The notes: generated by a model not told the origin, from the sequence alone. A DNA stretch of 64,000 nt from Pseudomonas lutea (GCF_000759445.1 NZ_JRMB01000001.1:372001-436000); one strand, 5' to 3'. Shown: positions 9,207-18,713, counted from the first letter of the stretch. Made by a program: numbers and translations.

Positions 9207-12200
9207 CTAAAAATTATAATTCCCGTGAGTTCCAGGAACATAACCTGTCCCTACGTTCTCTATTGGCCTTACGTTGAAGTGGGGTTCTCCGCCATGTCCC
9301 GGTGTCGCTTTTGCATGACCTAGGCTGTGTTCCTGGATAACAATGGTCTCTCCGCGATTGTTTAAATAATAGTACTGCCTAGTTTTTAATGGCACTCCAT
9401 TTTGAATAATCACATTTTTATCTCCATCCATTAGCTCAGGTCGCGTTAAGTTAGATGGTTTCTGGTTCACTGGAATCCCAGCATCCCGCTTAGCCTGCCT
9501 GAACGCATCTCGCCGGCTCTTCGCTTGATAAGAGGTTTTTTTGTTGGGCGTACAGCTTAAACCGAGGGCATCCACCCACCCAACCGGATTCGGCGCGTAC
9601 TGATAGAGATTTATCCCACCCAGCAACCCAATCGGGTCCGGCGTCGTGAACCGTCCCACATCCGGGTCGTAAAACCGGAAGGTGTTGTAGTGCAGTCCGG
9701 TCTCGCGATCAAGGTATTGGCCTTGAAATCTGAGATTCTGTTCCTCGATGAAGTACGGCTCGCGGACCTCTTCGGCGGTGTTGCCCCAGACCCGATAACG
9801 CGCGTGCCACACGACATGGCCGTCAGATTCGGTCAGTTGTTCGGGCAGGCCGTTAAGGTCGTTGTGGTAGTAACGAATTTTTTGCAGGGCGCCGCTTCCG
9901 TCGATGCGGGCGAGGGGCTCGTGGCTGCCGTCGGCGTACACATACAGGCTGGCCAAGCTGTTGCGCTGCTCGTGCAGCAGGCGCAGGCCGTCCCAGGTAA
10001 AGACCGTTTCGCCGAGCAATTGGCCGTGTTGATCGTGTTCGCGTTTGCCGATGCGTCGGCCCAACGGGTCGTAAGTCATGCGCACAACGTGGCCGTTCGG
10101 GTTGCGCACTTCGATCAGGCGGCTGTCGGCGTCGTAGGCAAACCGTTGGGTACCGTGCCGGGCACTGCGCTTTTCGATCATCCGCCCGAAGCCGTCGTAG
10201 CGATAACGCTTGTCCTGATACGTCAGCAGTCGGTTGTGCACGACCCGCCCGGCGCGGGATTGCGGGCCGTCGAGCAGGTTGGCGGCGGCGTCGTAGGCGA
10301 AGGTTTCGCTGTGGCCCTGAGGGCTGTCCTGACTGACCATGATCCGCGCCGTCGCGTCGTAGTGCAGCAGCGTTCGCTGGTCACGCTGGCGGTTGCGATG
10401 CAGTCGTCCGATCAGGTTGTCGGCGGGGTCGTATTCAAATTCCTTGCTCGATTCGGCAGGCAGTTGCGGCGGTTGATGAGTAGCCCGACGCAACCGGGAA
10501 CGCAGACGCCCGGTGCGGTCGTACTGACTGCGCGTGCTGATCTGTCCCTGGCTGCGCAGCACTTCGCGATGCAGACGATCACGTTTGAAGTCGCTGATGA
10601 TCTGCCCGTCGAGATTGATCTGGTGCAGATGGCCGCTGCCGTAATGCAGGCGATTGAGCCACCGGCCATCAGGCAGTAGCGTTTGAGTCAGGTTGCCCAG
10701 TTCGTCGTAGTGATGCTGCAACGCACCAGCCGCCGAGTGCTCGCTGACCAACTGGCCCATCGGGTCGTAGGCAAATCCCAGCTTTTGTGGGTGGCCCAAT
10801 TCATCGGTAAACGCGACCTCAATCAGTTGATCCAGCGGGTCGTAACGGTACTCAGTGCGCCCGTCGGCAGTGACTTTTGCGATCAGGCGGCCCACTCCGT
10901 CGCGTTCCAGTAAATGAACACTCGAAGCCGCAACGCGCTGGTTTTCATCGGGCGCAGGCAGCTGTTCCATGCGAACCGGGTGACTCAGCGCGTCGTAGCC
11001 ATAACGCCGCTGGCTGCCATCCAGATCTTGCTGCGTTATCAGCCGATCAGCGGCATCCCAGACAAAGCGATAACTCTCGCCATTCTCGTTGGTCAGCGCC
11101 TGCAACCGGCCGAAGGCGTCGTAGCTGAACTGCACTTGGCGCTTGTGCGCGTCGAGGCGTCGCCGTACCTGACCCCGGCGGTCGTACTCATAGCTTGTGG
11201 TATCGCCGGACGGGTCGGTATAACCGGTGAGCAATCCGCTGGCATCACGCGAGTAATGTTCGGCCCGACCATCCGCCAGCTGACTGCGCAGCAGCCACCC
11301 TTGGGCGTTGTGCTGATAAAGCGTGCGCTCGCCCAGCGCGTCGGTGATGCCTTGCAGATAACCGCGTTGGTCATAGCTGAAGGCCGTCGGATAACCCGAG
11401 CAATCCACGTGCCGAATCAACTGGCCGAATTCATTCCAGCGCAGCTGTTTGCGCTTGCCGATGGCGTCGATGATTTCGGTCATCTGGCCACGTGCGTCGT
11501 AGCCATAGCGCGTGACATGCCCCAGCGGGTTGGTCTCCTGAGTGCAATTGCCACGCGGGTCGTAGCGGTATTGCCAACTGTTGCCGGCGGCGTCGGTTTC
11601 AACCAGGGGCAACGACCAGTGCTCCAGCCAGACCGTGGAATCACTGCGTCCAAGCGGGTCCTCGGTGGCACTGAGATTGCCAGCGTCGTCGTAACTGTAC
11701 GACCACTTGCCGCCTTGTGGATCGACAGCAGAGAGCAACTGACGCTCGTCGTTCCAGGTAAACTCCCAGGTCTGGCCAAGATTGTCGGTGTACCCAATGA
11801 TCTGATGCTGACTGTTCCACAGCCGCGTGCTGCGCCGGTTCAGGCTGTCGGTGATCTGCGTGCTGCCAGCGTCCAGGTGGTAGTCGAAGCGGTACTCATC
11901 GCCTTCGTCAGTCCAGTGACGAACCACGCGCCATTCGAGCCCATCAATCAGCATCCATTGATAAAAACAGCGCAAGCCGGTCGGCAGTTGATGCTCGACC
12001 ATGCGCCGCCTGCTGTCGTAGGCAAAACGACGCTGTACCGTGCCAGAGATATCGCGAACCTCGGCCAGGTCGCCTACAGCGTCGTAGGCATAGCTCGCCA
12101 GAGTTTCCCGGGTCTGATCGCTGAACACGCGGTAGACACGTTCAACTCGTCCTGGCCATTGCGCCGAATACGCCAGCGATACGCATAACGCATCAAACGT

Positions 12201-13571
12201 ATCGCGCAGTTGAGCCAGCCGACCTTGCGCGTCGTAATCCAGATAAATGCGGTTGTCGTTGCGGTCACCCAACTGAGTCAGGCGCAGCAACGAAGAAACC
12301 CCTGGCGTCGGCTCGAACAGCCGATAGATCCCGTCCTCGCTCTCGATCAGCAACTGACCATTGCCATGCCGTTTCACGGCCAGCCCTTCGCCTGCGCTGA
12401 ATACCGCGCCGCCAAGCGGGATCGCCCCCATGTCGATGCTGCGCGCCTGCTCATCGATGTAGATCAGCCGTTCGCCGCCCTGCGGATGGGCTTTGATGTG
12501 CACACTGACCTCGAATGCCACGCTCCAGCCCGCGCCGAACAGACCATCGCTGCGCTCATCACGGCTGCTGTAAAAGCGCTGCCACTCAATGGGCAGGATG
12601 CCCGGCAGCACGAAGTCCAGCTCTTCAACGCCGCCCAGAACCTTGGCGCCGGTCGCGGCGTGGACCGGATTTGGTGAACCGGCGATGGCGTTGGTCAGCG
12701 CACCCATGGCCGAACTGACGACAAAAGCATTCACGCCGCTGAGCAGCATGCACGGCAGGTTGCTGAGGAACTTGCCCTTGCTGCCCTTGAGCATCATCAG
12801 CGCGGTGATCGCCAGGCCAACCCCGGGCGTCTTGCCGCTGCGGATTTCCCGCACCACCACCTTGCCGCCGCCGATGCGCACGTTGGGCGATATCAGCCCC
12901 GAGGACACGACTGTCGCGTCGCACGTACTGCGGTCGCCGCTGCGCACGGCGGGCTGGCCATTGATGGTGACCTTGTCCGAACCTTCGGCAAGCATCTGGG
13001 GTGGCATCGGCGGGTGCCGCGTGCAGAGCACCAGGTCCAGCGGCTTGGGCACGACGCCCGGGCCCGGCGTCGCGACGGTGGGGCGCCACATCTGTGCGAA
13101 GAACCCCTTGGCCATATCGAGAAAGCCCGGTTCCTCCCGGGATTCGTGTCCCTCGGCTTCTGCAATGTCAGGTGAGCCCGCTGGCATCTGCTTCGAGGGC
13201 ACGCTCCCTGCCGCGCGCGCGGCGGGAATGCCGTTGATGAACGTGTCGGTGGAGCCCGTCGAAATATTCGCCTGAGGCGTGGGCGGGAACAAGCCGTTGG
13301 CGATGTCCTCGCACAACGAACCGAGGCCCTTGTCGGCCCCGGTCTTGCTCATCACCACACCGACAACCAGTCCGACCACCGCGCCCAGCACGCAGGCGCC
13401 GATGCCGCCGGTGGCCACCGTAATTCCTGTCGCCGCGACCACCGCAGCGGTAGCCAGTGCGCCGATGGCAACGTTGGCAGCCACCTCCAGCACGCCCCCG
13501 AGAATGTCGGCCATCATTGAGGTGTGCGACAACGCATCGCCCACCCGAGCGGCCCAGAGTGCGTCAGACAT
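9207..13571 (-). CDS. PAAR-Rhs polymorphic toxin (probable type VI secretion effector)
   Basis: A 1454-residue contact-dependent toxin. Order of parts: a short N-terminal motif (ALSHTSMMADILGG), a Gly/Ala-rich double membrane segment (about 27-78), a PAAR-like region (ISTGSTDTFINGIPAAR near 105; DLVLCTRHPPMPP and KVTINGQPAVRSGDRSTC near 180-225), the Rhs start (NPVHAATGAKVLGG) and many YD repeats. The core ends with DPIGLLGGINLYQYAPNP, followed by a ~116-residue tip. The tip (SRRDAFRQAKRDAGIP, VIQEHSLGHAKATPGHGGEPHFNVRP) resembles polymorphic toxins of the HNH/Endonuclease VII fold with a conserved E/D-H plus two His; that assignment is from memory. The PAAR region implies loading on a type VI spike; no T6SS genes lie in the window. 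The start is the ATG at 13571 behind AGGACAAGGA. Immunity gene: 8814-9197. Confidence 0.93.
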   Translation of the reverse strand: MSDALWAARVGDALSHTSMMADILGGVLEVAANVAIGALATAAVVAATGITVATGGIGACVLGAVVGLVVGVVMSKTGADKGLGSLCEDIANGLFPPTPQANISTGSTDTFINGIPAARAAGSVPSKQMPAGSPDIAEAEGHESREEPGFLDMAKGFFAQMWRPTVATPGPGVVPKPLDLVLCTRHPPMPPQMLAEGSDKVTINGQPAVRSGDRSTCDATVVSSGLISPNVRIGGGKVVVREIRSGKTPGVGLAITALMMLKGSKGKFLSNLPCMLLSGVNAFVVSSAMGALTNAIAGSPNPVHAATGAKVLGGVEELDFVLPGILPIEWQRFYSSRDERSDGLFGAGWSVAFEVSVHIKAHPQGGERLIYIDEQARSIDMGAIPLGGAVFSAGEGLAVKRHGNGQLLIESEDGIYRLFEPTPGVSSLLRLTQLGDRNDNRIYLDYDAQGRLAQLRDTFDALCVSLAYSAQWPGRVERVYRVFSDQTRETLASYAYDAVGDLAEVRDISGTVQRRFAYDSRRRMVEHQLPTGLRCFYQWMLIDGLEWRVVRHWTDEGDEYRFDYHLDAGSTQITDSLNRRSTRLWNSQHQIIGYTDNLGQTWEFTWNDERQLLSAVDPQGGKWSYSYDDAGNLSATEDPLGRSDSTVWLEHWSLPLVETDAAGNSWQYRYDPRGNCTQETNPLGHVTRYGYDARGQMTEIIDAIGKRKQLRWNEFGQLIRHVDCSGYPTAFSYDQRGYLQGITDALGERTLYQHNAQGWLLRSQLADGRAEHYSRDASGLLTGYTDPSGDTTSYEYDRRGQVRRRLDAHKRQVQFSYDAFGRLQALTNENGESYRFVWDAADRLITQQDLDGSQRRYGYDALSHPVRMEQLPAPDENQRVAASSVHLLERDGVGRLIAKVTADGRTEYRYDPLDQLIEVAFTDELGHPQKLGFAYDPMGQLVSEHSAAGALQHHYDELGNLTQTLLPDGRWLNRLHYGSGHLHQINLDGQIISDFKRDRLHREVLRSQGQISTRSQYDRTGRLRSRLRRATHQPPQLPAESSKEFEYDPADNLIGRLHRNRQRDQRTLLHYDATARIMVSQDSPQGHSETFAYDAAANLLDGPQSRAGRVVHNRLLTYQDKRYRYDGFGRMIEKRSARHGTQRFAYDADSRLIEVRNPNGHVVRMTYDPLGRRIGKREHDQHGQLLGETVFTWDGLRLLHEQRNSLASLYVYADGSHEPLARIDGSGALQKIRYYHNDLNGLPEQLTESDGHVVWHARYRVWGNTAEEVREPYFIEEQNLRFQGQYLDRETGLHYNTFRFYDPDVGRFTTPDPIGLLGGINLYQYAPNPVGWVDALGLSCTPNKKTSYQAKSRRDAFRQAKRDAGIPVNQKPSNLTRPELMDGDKNVIIQNGVPLKTRQYYYLNNRGETIVIQEHSLGHAKATPGHGGEPHFNVRPIENVGTGYVPGTHGNYNF

Positions 13572-13992
13572 TCCTTGTCCTGCTATTTGAGAAACGGCGT
13601 AATCTAAACGCTTTGAGCTGCGTTGTCTGAACTCAGAAACAAAAAAGGAGCAGGGTCGGCGCTTTTCAGAAGTGGACTACAACACTGTGCCTTCATTTCT
13701 ACGGATTGGAAAAAGATGCTTGATGAACTCGGCATCTTCCGGTTCGCTGGCCAGCCGGTCCACTGGGCAAAAACGGCCAGGGCGATCAGCACGACCACAT
13801 CGTCGCGATCATGGCCGGCCATGATCGCGCAGCATTCGCTGGAAGACACGGTTAGTTCGTTCCCGGCGGGGAGGGCGGGGCCGCCAGTCCTTGCATTGCC
13901 ACGATTGTGCGGCCCGTCAAGCACCGACGCTGGAGCCGCGCAGGCCGCGCCTGTTAAGATTCGCGGCTTGTTCGACCTATCCGGGATTTTCC
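13572..13992. other. rhs/gltX divergent spacer without a recognisable gene
   Basis: A 421-bp region between the rhs start (minus strand) and gltX. It must hold both promoters. The stretch 13620-13860 is open in more than one frame but has no convincing ribosome-binding site or family resemblance. I see no REP unit here. Confidence 0.5.
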
Positions 13993-15474
13993 ATGACCAC
14001 CGTCCGCACCCGCATCGCGCCATCGCCCACCGGCGACCCTCACGTTGGCACGGCCTACATCGCGCTGTTCAATTATTGCTTCGCCAAACAGCACGGCGGC
14101 GAATTCATCCTGCGCATCGAAGACACCGATCAACTGCGCTCGACCCGCGAGTCGGAACAACAGATTTTCGACGCCTTGCGCTGGCTCGGCATCGAGTGGA
14201 GCGAGGGGCCTGACGTCGGCGGCCCCCACGGCCCGTATCGCCAGAGCGAACGCGGCGATATCTACAAACAATACGTGCAGCAACTGGTTGATGCCGGCCA
14301 TGCCTTCCCGTGCTTCTGCACCGCCGAAGAGCTTGACCAGATGCGCGCCGAGCAGATGGCCCGTGGTGAAACCCCGCGTTATGACGGCCGCGCGCTGCTG
14401 CTTCCCAAAGAAGAAGTCGAGCGTCGCCTGGCTGCAGGCGAGCCCCATGTGATCCGCATGAAGGTGCCGAGTGAAGGCGTGTGCGTGGTGCCGGACATGC
14501 TGCGCGGCGACGTCGAAATCCCGTGGGACCGCATGGACATGCAGGTCCTGATGAAAACCGACGGACTGCCGACCTACTTCCTGGCCAACGTCGTCGACGA
14601 CCATCTGATGGGCATCACCCACGTCCTGCGCGGCGAAGAGTGGCTGCCGTCGGCGCCCAAGTTGATTCTCCTGTATGAATACTTCGGCTGGGAAAAGCCG
14701 GCGCTGTGCTACATGCCGCTGCTGCGCAATCCCGACAAGAGCAAGCTCTCCAAGCGCAAGAATCCGACTTCGGTGACGTTCTACGAGCGCATGGGCTTCA
14801 TGCCCGAGGCCATGCTCAACTACCTTGGCCGCATGGGCTGGTCGATGCCTGACGAGCGCGAGAAGTTCTCGCTGGACGAAATGGTCGAGCACTTCGACCT
14901 GAGCCGTGTGTCGCTGGGCGGGCCGATTTTCGACATCGAGAAGCTGTCGTGGCTCAACGGCCAATGGCTGCGTGAGCTGCCGGTGGAGGAGTTCGCCAGC
15001 CGCGTGCAGACCTGGGCGTTCAACAGTGACTACATGATGAAGATCGCGCCCCATGTGCAGGGCCGCGTCGAAACCTTCAGCCAGATCGCGCCGCTGGGCG
15101 GCTTCTTCTTTGCTGGCGCTGTGACCCCGGACGCCAAGTTGTTCGAGCACAAGAAGCTTTCGCCAGAGCAGGTGCGTCAGGTCATTCAGCTGATCCTGTG
15201 GAAGCTCGAATCGCTGCGTCAGTGGGAAAAGGACAGGATCACAGGTTGCATTCAGGCGGTGGTCGAGCACCTGGAGCTCAAGCTGCGCGACGCCATGCCA
15301 TTGATGTTCGCGGCCATCACTGGTCAGGCGAACTCGGTATCGGTCACTGACGCGATGGAGATTCTGGGCCCGGACCTGACCCGCTTCCGTCTGCGCCAGG
15401 CGCTGGACATGCTCGGCGGCGTGTCGAAAAAAGAGAACAAAGAGTGGGAGAAAGTGCTCGGCGCCATTGGCTGA
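13993..15474 (+). CDS. gltX: Glutamate--tRNA ligase
   Basis: Charges tRNA-Glu with glutamate in the cytosol, with ATP. The 493 residues are the usual length for the gamma-proteobacterial enzyme. The class I signatures are present: the HIGH-equivalent in [14 protein letters not shown] (about 9-22) and the KMSKS-equivalent in [10 protein letters not shown] (about 250). The catalytic-core segment [16 protein letters not shown] and the CFCTAEEL metal/structural cysteine pair are also visible. The start at 13993 gives [14 protein letters not shown], as in orthologues. Two tRNA-Glu genes, its own substrate, lie 0.4-0.6 kb downstream on the same strand, an arrangement common in pseudomonads. Confidence 0.98.
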   Translation: MTTVRTRIAPSPTGDPHVGTAYIALFNYCFAKQHGGEFILRIEDTDQLRSTRESEQQIFDALRWLGIEWSEGPDVGGPHGPYRQSERGDIYKQYVQQLVDAGHAFPCFCTAEELDQMRAEQMARGETPRYDGRALLLPKEEVERRLAAGEPHVIRMKVPSEGVCVVPDMLRGDVEIPWDRMDMQVLMKTDGLPTYFLANVVDDHLMGITHVLRGEEWLPSAPKLILLYEYFGWEKPALCYMPLLRNPDKSKLSKRKNPTSVTFYERMGFMPEAMLNYLGRMGWSMPDEREKFSLDEMVEHFDLSRVSLGGPIFDIEKLSWLNGQWLRELPVEEFASRVQTWAFNSDYMMKIAPHVQGRVETFSQIAPLGGFFFAGAVTPDAKLFEHKKLSPEQVRQVIQLILWKLESLRQWEKDRITGCIQAVVEHLELKLRDAMPLMFAAITGQANSVSVTDAMEILGPDLTRFRLRQALDMLGGVSKKENKEWEKVLGAIG

Positions 15475-15587
15475 CCGAGCCGTGGCCGCTGCGCAAGTTG
15501 CAGTGGCCGATCTTCGGGGGCATTTTCCGGGTGGCGGTAAGTGATTGTTATCCCGGAAAATTCTTTTGGAATTGTTTTAAAAAGAGT

Positions 15588-15616
15588 TTGACAGCTTTCC
15601 GGGTCGCACTTAATAT
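15588..15616 (+). promoter_or_regulatory. Sigma70 promoter of the tRNA cluster
   Basis: A consensus -35 TTGACA (15588-15593) and a near-consensus -10 TAATAT (15611-15616) are separated by exactly 17 bases. They are followed by a GC-rich GCGCCCCG start region, the discriminator type of stringently controlled stable-RNA promoters. The first tRNA begins 65 bases downstream. Confidence 0.85.
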
Positions 15617-15680
15617 GCGCCCCGTCCACACGGCAACGCAGAAACACGCGGTAACGCGGCGTCATCTGCAAGTGTATTGT

Positions 15681-15756
15681 GGGGCTATAGCTCAGCTGGG
15701 AGAGCGCCTGCATGGCATGCAGGAGGTCAGCGGTTCGATCCCGCTTAGCTCCACCA
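15681..15756 (+). tRNA. tRNA-Ala (GGC anticodon), copy 1
   Basis: 76 bases ending in an encoded CCA. The acceptor arm starts GGGGCTA and pairs with TAGCTCC; the anticodon stem CCTGC/GCAGG encloses loop ATGGCAT, giving anticodon GGC. The T-arm GGTTCGATCC is canonical. Confidence 0.97.
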
Positions 15757-15839
15757 AATTAGAAGCTTCAAGGTATGCGTCACCGCCTCGAAGCTTGTAC
15801 TGCTTCGGAACCAGCACCGATTCAGTACGCAAGGGTTAC

Positions 15840-15915
15840 GTCCCCTTCGTCTAGTGGCCTAGGACACCGCCCTTTCACGGCGGTAACAGGGGTTCGAGTC
15901 CCCTAGGGGACGCCA
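15840..15915 (+). tRNA. tRNA-Glu (TTC anticodon), copy 1
   Basis: 76 bases with encoded CCA. The acceptor stem GTCCCCT pairs with AGGGGAC; the anticodon stem CCGCC/GGCGG holds loop CTTTCAC, giving TTC. The T-arm is GGTTCGAGTCC. Confidence 0.97.
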
Positions 15916-15969
15916 GTTTTACCGAGTGATGCGCTGTTTAGGCTGATCTCCGCCGAGAGGCGTAAATCC

Positions 15970-16045
15970 GGGGCTATAGCTCAGCTGGGAGAGCGCCTGC
16001 ATGGCATGCAGGAGGTCAGCGGTTCGATCCCGCTTAGCTCCACCA
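15970..16045 (+). tRNA. tRNA-Ala (GGC anticodon), copy 2
   Basis: Identical over all 76 bases to the copy at 15681-15756 as far as I can read. It lies 54 bp after the first tRNA-Glu and is part of the duplicated Ala-Glu pair. Confidence 0.97.
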
Positions 16046-16097
16046 ATTTCGCCAGGGTTTGTCATTGTTTCGCGACAAACCTGACTGAAGGTTTTGC

Positions 16098-16173
16098 GTC
16101 CCCTTCGTCTAGTGGCCTAGGACACCGCCCTTTCACGGCGGTAACAGGGGTTCGAGTCCCCTAGGGGACGCCA
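16098..16173 (+). tRNA. tRNA-Glu (TTC anticodon), copy 2
   Basis: Identical to 15840-15915 as far as I can read. It is the last member of the Ala-Glu-Ala-Glu transcript, and a rho-independent terminator follows 22 bp later. Confidence 0.97.
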
Positions 16174-16195
16174 CGATTTCTCGCTCTGCGAGACC

Positions 16196-16234
16196 AAGGG
16201 TCATTCGATTATTGAATGGCCCTTTTGTTTTTTC
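16196..16234 (+). terminator. Terminator of the tRNA operon
   Basis: A hairpin AAGGGTCATTC / GAATGGCCCTT with a 7-base loop (GATTATT) is followed by a T-rich tract TTTTGTTTTTT. Confidence 0.88.
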
Positions 16235-16347
16235 GGACCTGCCGTTCTGCGTGCGTCCAGCTTGTTGTCCCTCTTTGTACTGCCCCGCTGCGTGCGCACC
16301 CCACCTGTCGTCCATCTCAAAAGCTGGAATCGTCCTTGCCAATGCAG

Positions 16348-16375
16348 ATGATGAAGATAATATTATCGTCATCAT
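16348..16375. promoter_or_regulatory. 28-bp near-perfect palindrome, likely TetR operator
   Basis: Two 14-bp half sites (16348-16361 and 16362-16375) are reverse complements with a single mismatch; the left half reads ATGATGAAGATAAT. The palindrome ends 13 bp before the start codon of the TetR-family gene and directly abuts its GGGAGG ribosome-binding site. The AT-rich centre could overlap a promoter. Autorepression is the natural reading. Confidence 0.7.
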
Positions 16376-16388
16376 CCGGGAGGCGGAC

Positions 16389-16928
16389 ATGAACGATAAA
16401 AAAGCACTCACCCGAGAACGTATTCTCACTGCTGCCAGCACTGCGCTCATCGCCCGTGGGCCGGTCGAACCCAGCGTGAGCGAGATCATGGGCGCTGCCG
16501 GGCTGACCGTGGGCGGTTTCTACGCCCATTTCGACAGCAAGGAGGCATTGATGCTTGAAGCGTTTAGCCAGTTGCTGGCTGAGCGCCGCGAGATGGTCGC
16601 AAGCATCGACGATCGACTGCCGGGCGAGGAGCGGCGCGCGCTGTTGGCGGCGTTTTACCTGTCGCGCAGGCACCGTGACGCTCAGGAGCACGCGTGCCCG
16701 CTGCCGACGGCGATAGGGGAGATGACGCGGTTATCCGAAGATTTTCGCGACGCTTTGTCGGAGCATGTCGAGCTAATGGTGGCGCAGCTCGCTGCCAGCC
16801 CTGAAGAGGCCGACAAGACCCTGGCCGATATCGCCTTGATGGTCGGTGGTCTGGCGCTCGCCAGAGCCCTGGGGCCCAGCGAACTGTCGGATCGAGTGCT
16901 CAGGGCGGCCAAATCAGCGGTGCTCTGA
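16389..16928 (+). CDS. TetR/AcrR-family transcriptional repressor
   Basis: A dimeric ligand-responsive DNA-binding protein of 179 residues. The N-terminal TetR helix-turn-helix is clear (RERILTAASTALIARGPVEPSVSEIMGAAGLTVGGFYAHFDSKEALML, residues about 9-57). The ligand-binding half contains a Cys-Pro-Leu motif (EHACPLPTAIGEM) reminiscent of NemR/AcuR-like repressors that sense electrophiles; that link is inference. A GGGAGG ribosome-binding site lies 3 bases before the ATG at 16389. No divergent partner is present, so the target may be itself or a distant gene. The adjacent palindrome is its probable operator. Confidence 0.88.
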   Translation: MNDKKALTRERILTAASTALIARGPVEPSVSEIMGAAGLTVGGFYAHFDSKEALMLEAFSQLLAERREMVASIDDRLPGEERRALLAAFYLSRRHRDAQEHACPLPTAIGEMTRLSEDFRDALSEHVELMVAQLAASPEEADKTLADIALMVGGLALARALGPSELSDRVLRAAKSAVL

Positions 16929-16944
16929 GGCGCACAGCGCCACT

Positions 16945-17110
16945 GTGGGACCGGCTTCAGCCGGGAAGTGGCCAGCGCATTCACCCTCAATTTGGCGGTG
17001 TGACGGCAGGCACCCTCGATCTGGCTGCGTGACATCCGATGCCTTCCCGGCTAAAGCCGGTCCCACCGAATGCGCGCGGTGCGTTAGTGGGACCGGCTTC
17101 AGCCGGGAAG
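16945..17110. repeat. Three REP units (family A)
   Basis: Copies lie at about 16945-16968, 17042-17065 (inverted) and 17087-17110. They fill the spacer between the TetR gene and the thioesterase gene. Confidence 0.85.
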
Positions 17111-17218
17111 AGGCCCGTGTGAACACCCCGTGAGTCCGGCGAAGCAAGACCGTCATCGGTTTGTCCGCTGCTTTTGATTACACTGCCCGCACGATCAAGT
17201 GAAAAGGGCAGGGAATAG

Positions 17219-17659
17219 ATGGTCTGGGATCTGGCAACGCCGTTTGTGATTGACCTGCAGGTCGGCGAAGAGGACATCGACGGACTGGGCCACGCCAATA
17301 ATGCCGTCTACGTCACCTGGCTGGAACGCTGTGCATGGCGGCATTCTCAGCAGTTGGGTCTGGACCTGAGCGAGTACCGGCGGCTCGACCGGGCGATGGC
17401 CGTGGTGCGGCATGAGATCGACTACCTGGCCAGCGCCTATCAGGACGATGAATTGCAACTGGCCACCTGGATCGTGGACTGGGATCAGCGCTTGAAGATG
17501 ACCCGGCGCTTTCAGCTCAAACGGCCCAGTGATGGCGTCACGCTGCTGCGCGCACAAACCACTTTTGTCTGTATTGAACTGTCGTCGGGCAAGCCAAAGC
17601 GCATGCCTGTCGAGTTCATCGACGGATACGCTCGCGGGCTACACGGCGCAGTCACCTGA
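17219..17659 (+). CDS. Acyl-CoA thioesterase, hotdog fold (YbgC/FcbC-like)
   Basis: A small cytosolic thioesterase of the 4-hydroxybenzoyl-CoA thioesterase group that hydrolyses acyl-CoA; the chain specificity is not readable. The 146 residues are a single hotdog domain. The N-terminal strand and helix carry the family motif EDIDGLGHANNAVYVTWLE (about 17-35), with the Asp/His/Asn-rich active loop, followed by beta strands such as HEIDYLASAYQDDELQLATW. The ATG at 17219 follows AGGGA at the right distance. The next gene, dusC, starts 75 bp downstream on the same strand, possibly in the same transcript. Confidence 0.85.
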   Translation: MVWDLATPFVIDLQVGEEDIDGLGHANNAVYVTWLERCAWRHSQQLGLDLSEYRRLDRAMAVVRHEIDYLASAYQDDELQLATWIVDWDQRLKMTRRFQLKRPSDGVTLLRAQTTFVCIELSSGKPKRMPVEFIDGYARGLHGAVT

Positions 17660-17734
17660 CGTCCGGCGCGCGTAAACCGTATCCAATCCGCCGGCCTCTG
17701 CGTAAACTGCCGGACTTTTTTTCGAGTGTGACCC

Positions 17735-18694
17735 ATGCAAATTGCTCTGGCGCCCATGGAAGGTCTGGTCGACGACATCCTGCGCGACGTGCTGACTCAG
17801 GTCGGCGGTATCGACTGGTGCGTCACCGAATTCATTCGGGTGACTGAACGCCTGCTGCCGGAGCATTACTTCCACAAACTCGCCTCTGAACTGCTGCAGG
17901 GCTCGAAAACCCGCGCCGGCGTACCGCTTCGCGTGCAACTGCTGGGTTCGGATCCGGTGTGCCTGGCCGAGAACGCAGCGTTTGCGGCCGAGCTGGGCGC
18001 GCCGGTCATTGATCTAAACTTCGGTTGCCCCGCCAAGACCGTCAACAAGTCCCGGGGCGGCGCGGTGTTGCTCAAGGAACCGGAGCTGCTGCACGACATC
18101 CTCAGCCATGTCCGCCGTGCCGTGCCCGCGCACATTCCGGTCACCGCCAAGATGCGCCTGGGCTACGACAGCACCGAACCGGCGCTGGACTGCGCGCGTG
18201 CGCTGGAAGCCGGCGGCGCCGAGCACATTGTGGTTCACGCTCGCACCAAGGTTGACGGCTACAAACCGCCTGCGCACTGGGAGTGGATCGGCAAGATTCA
18301 GGACGTGGTTAGAATCCCGATCATCGCCAATGGCGAAATCTGGACCGTTGAGGACTGGCGACGCTGCCGCGAGATCTGCGGAGCCCGCGACATCATGATC
18401 GGTCGCGGTCTGGTGGCGCGCCCTGATCTGGGCCGACAGATTGCTGCCGCGCAAGCCGGACGCGAGGTGGTGGCCATGACGTGGGCTGAATTGCAGCCGC
18501 TCTTGCGTGATTTCTGGCTGCAGGCGATGGCCAAGATGACCCGCGTTCAGGCACCGGGCCGGCTCAAGCAGTGGGTGGTGTTGCTGACCAAGAGCTACCC
18601 GGAAGCCACCGTGCTTTTTGACGCGTTACGCCGTGAAACCGACTGCGAGCGGATCAGCCTGATGCTGGGTGTGAAGGTGTCGGAAGCTGCCTGA
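17735..18694 (+). CDS. dusC: tRNA-dihydrouridine(16) synthase
   Basis: A flavin-dependent enzyme that reduces U16 in the tRNA D-loop using NADPH. The 319-residue TIM-barrel protein begins with the FMN-binding APMEGLVDD. It carries the active-site cysteine in [20 protein letters not shown] (about 90-109), the KMRLGYD strand and the phosphate-binding IANGEIWT and [13 protein letters not shown] segments near the end. The [26 protein letters not shown] start and the length of about 315 point to DusC rather than DusA (about 330 aa) or DusB. ibpA follows but has its own heat-shock promoter. Confidence 0.93.
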   Translation: MQIALAPMEGLVDDILRDVLTQVGGIDWCVTEFIRVTERLLPEHYFHKLASELLQGSKTRAGVPLRVQLLGSDPVCLAENAAFAAELGAPVIDLNFGCPAKTVNKSRGGAVLLKEPELLHDILSHVRRAVPAHIPVTAKMRLGYDSTEPALDCARALEAGGAEHIVVHARTKVDGYKPPAHWEWIGKIQDVVRIPIIANGEIWTVEDWRRCREICGARDIMIGRGLVARPDLGRQIAAAQAGREVVAMTWAELQPLLRDFWLQAMAKMTRVQAPGRLKQWVVLLTKSYPEATVLFDALRRETDCERISLMLGVKVSEAA

Positions 18695-18713
18695 AAATTT
18701 TTTTTGAAGGACT

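Noticed and set aside
13623..14023. Short open frames on both strands between rhs and gltX
   Set aside because: No ribosome-binding site, no family match and overlap with promoter regions.
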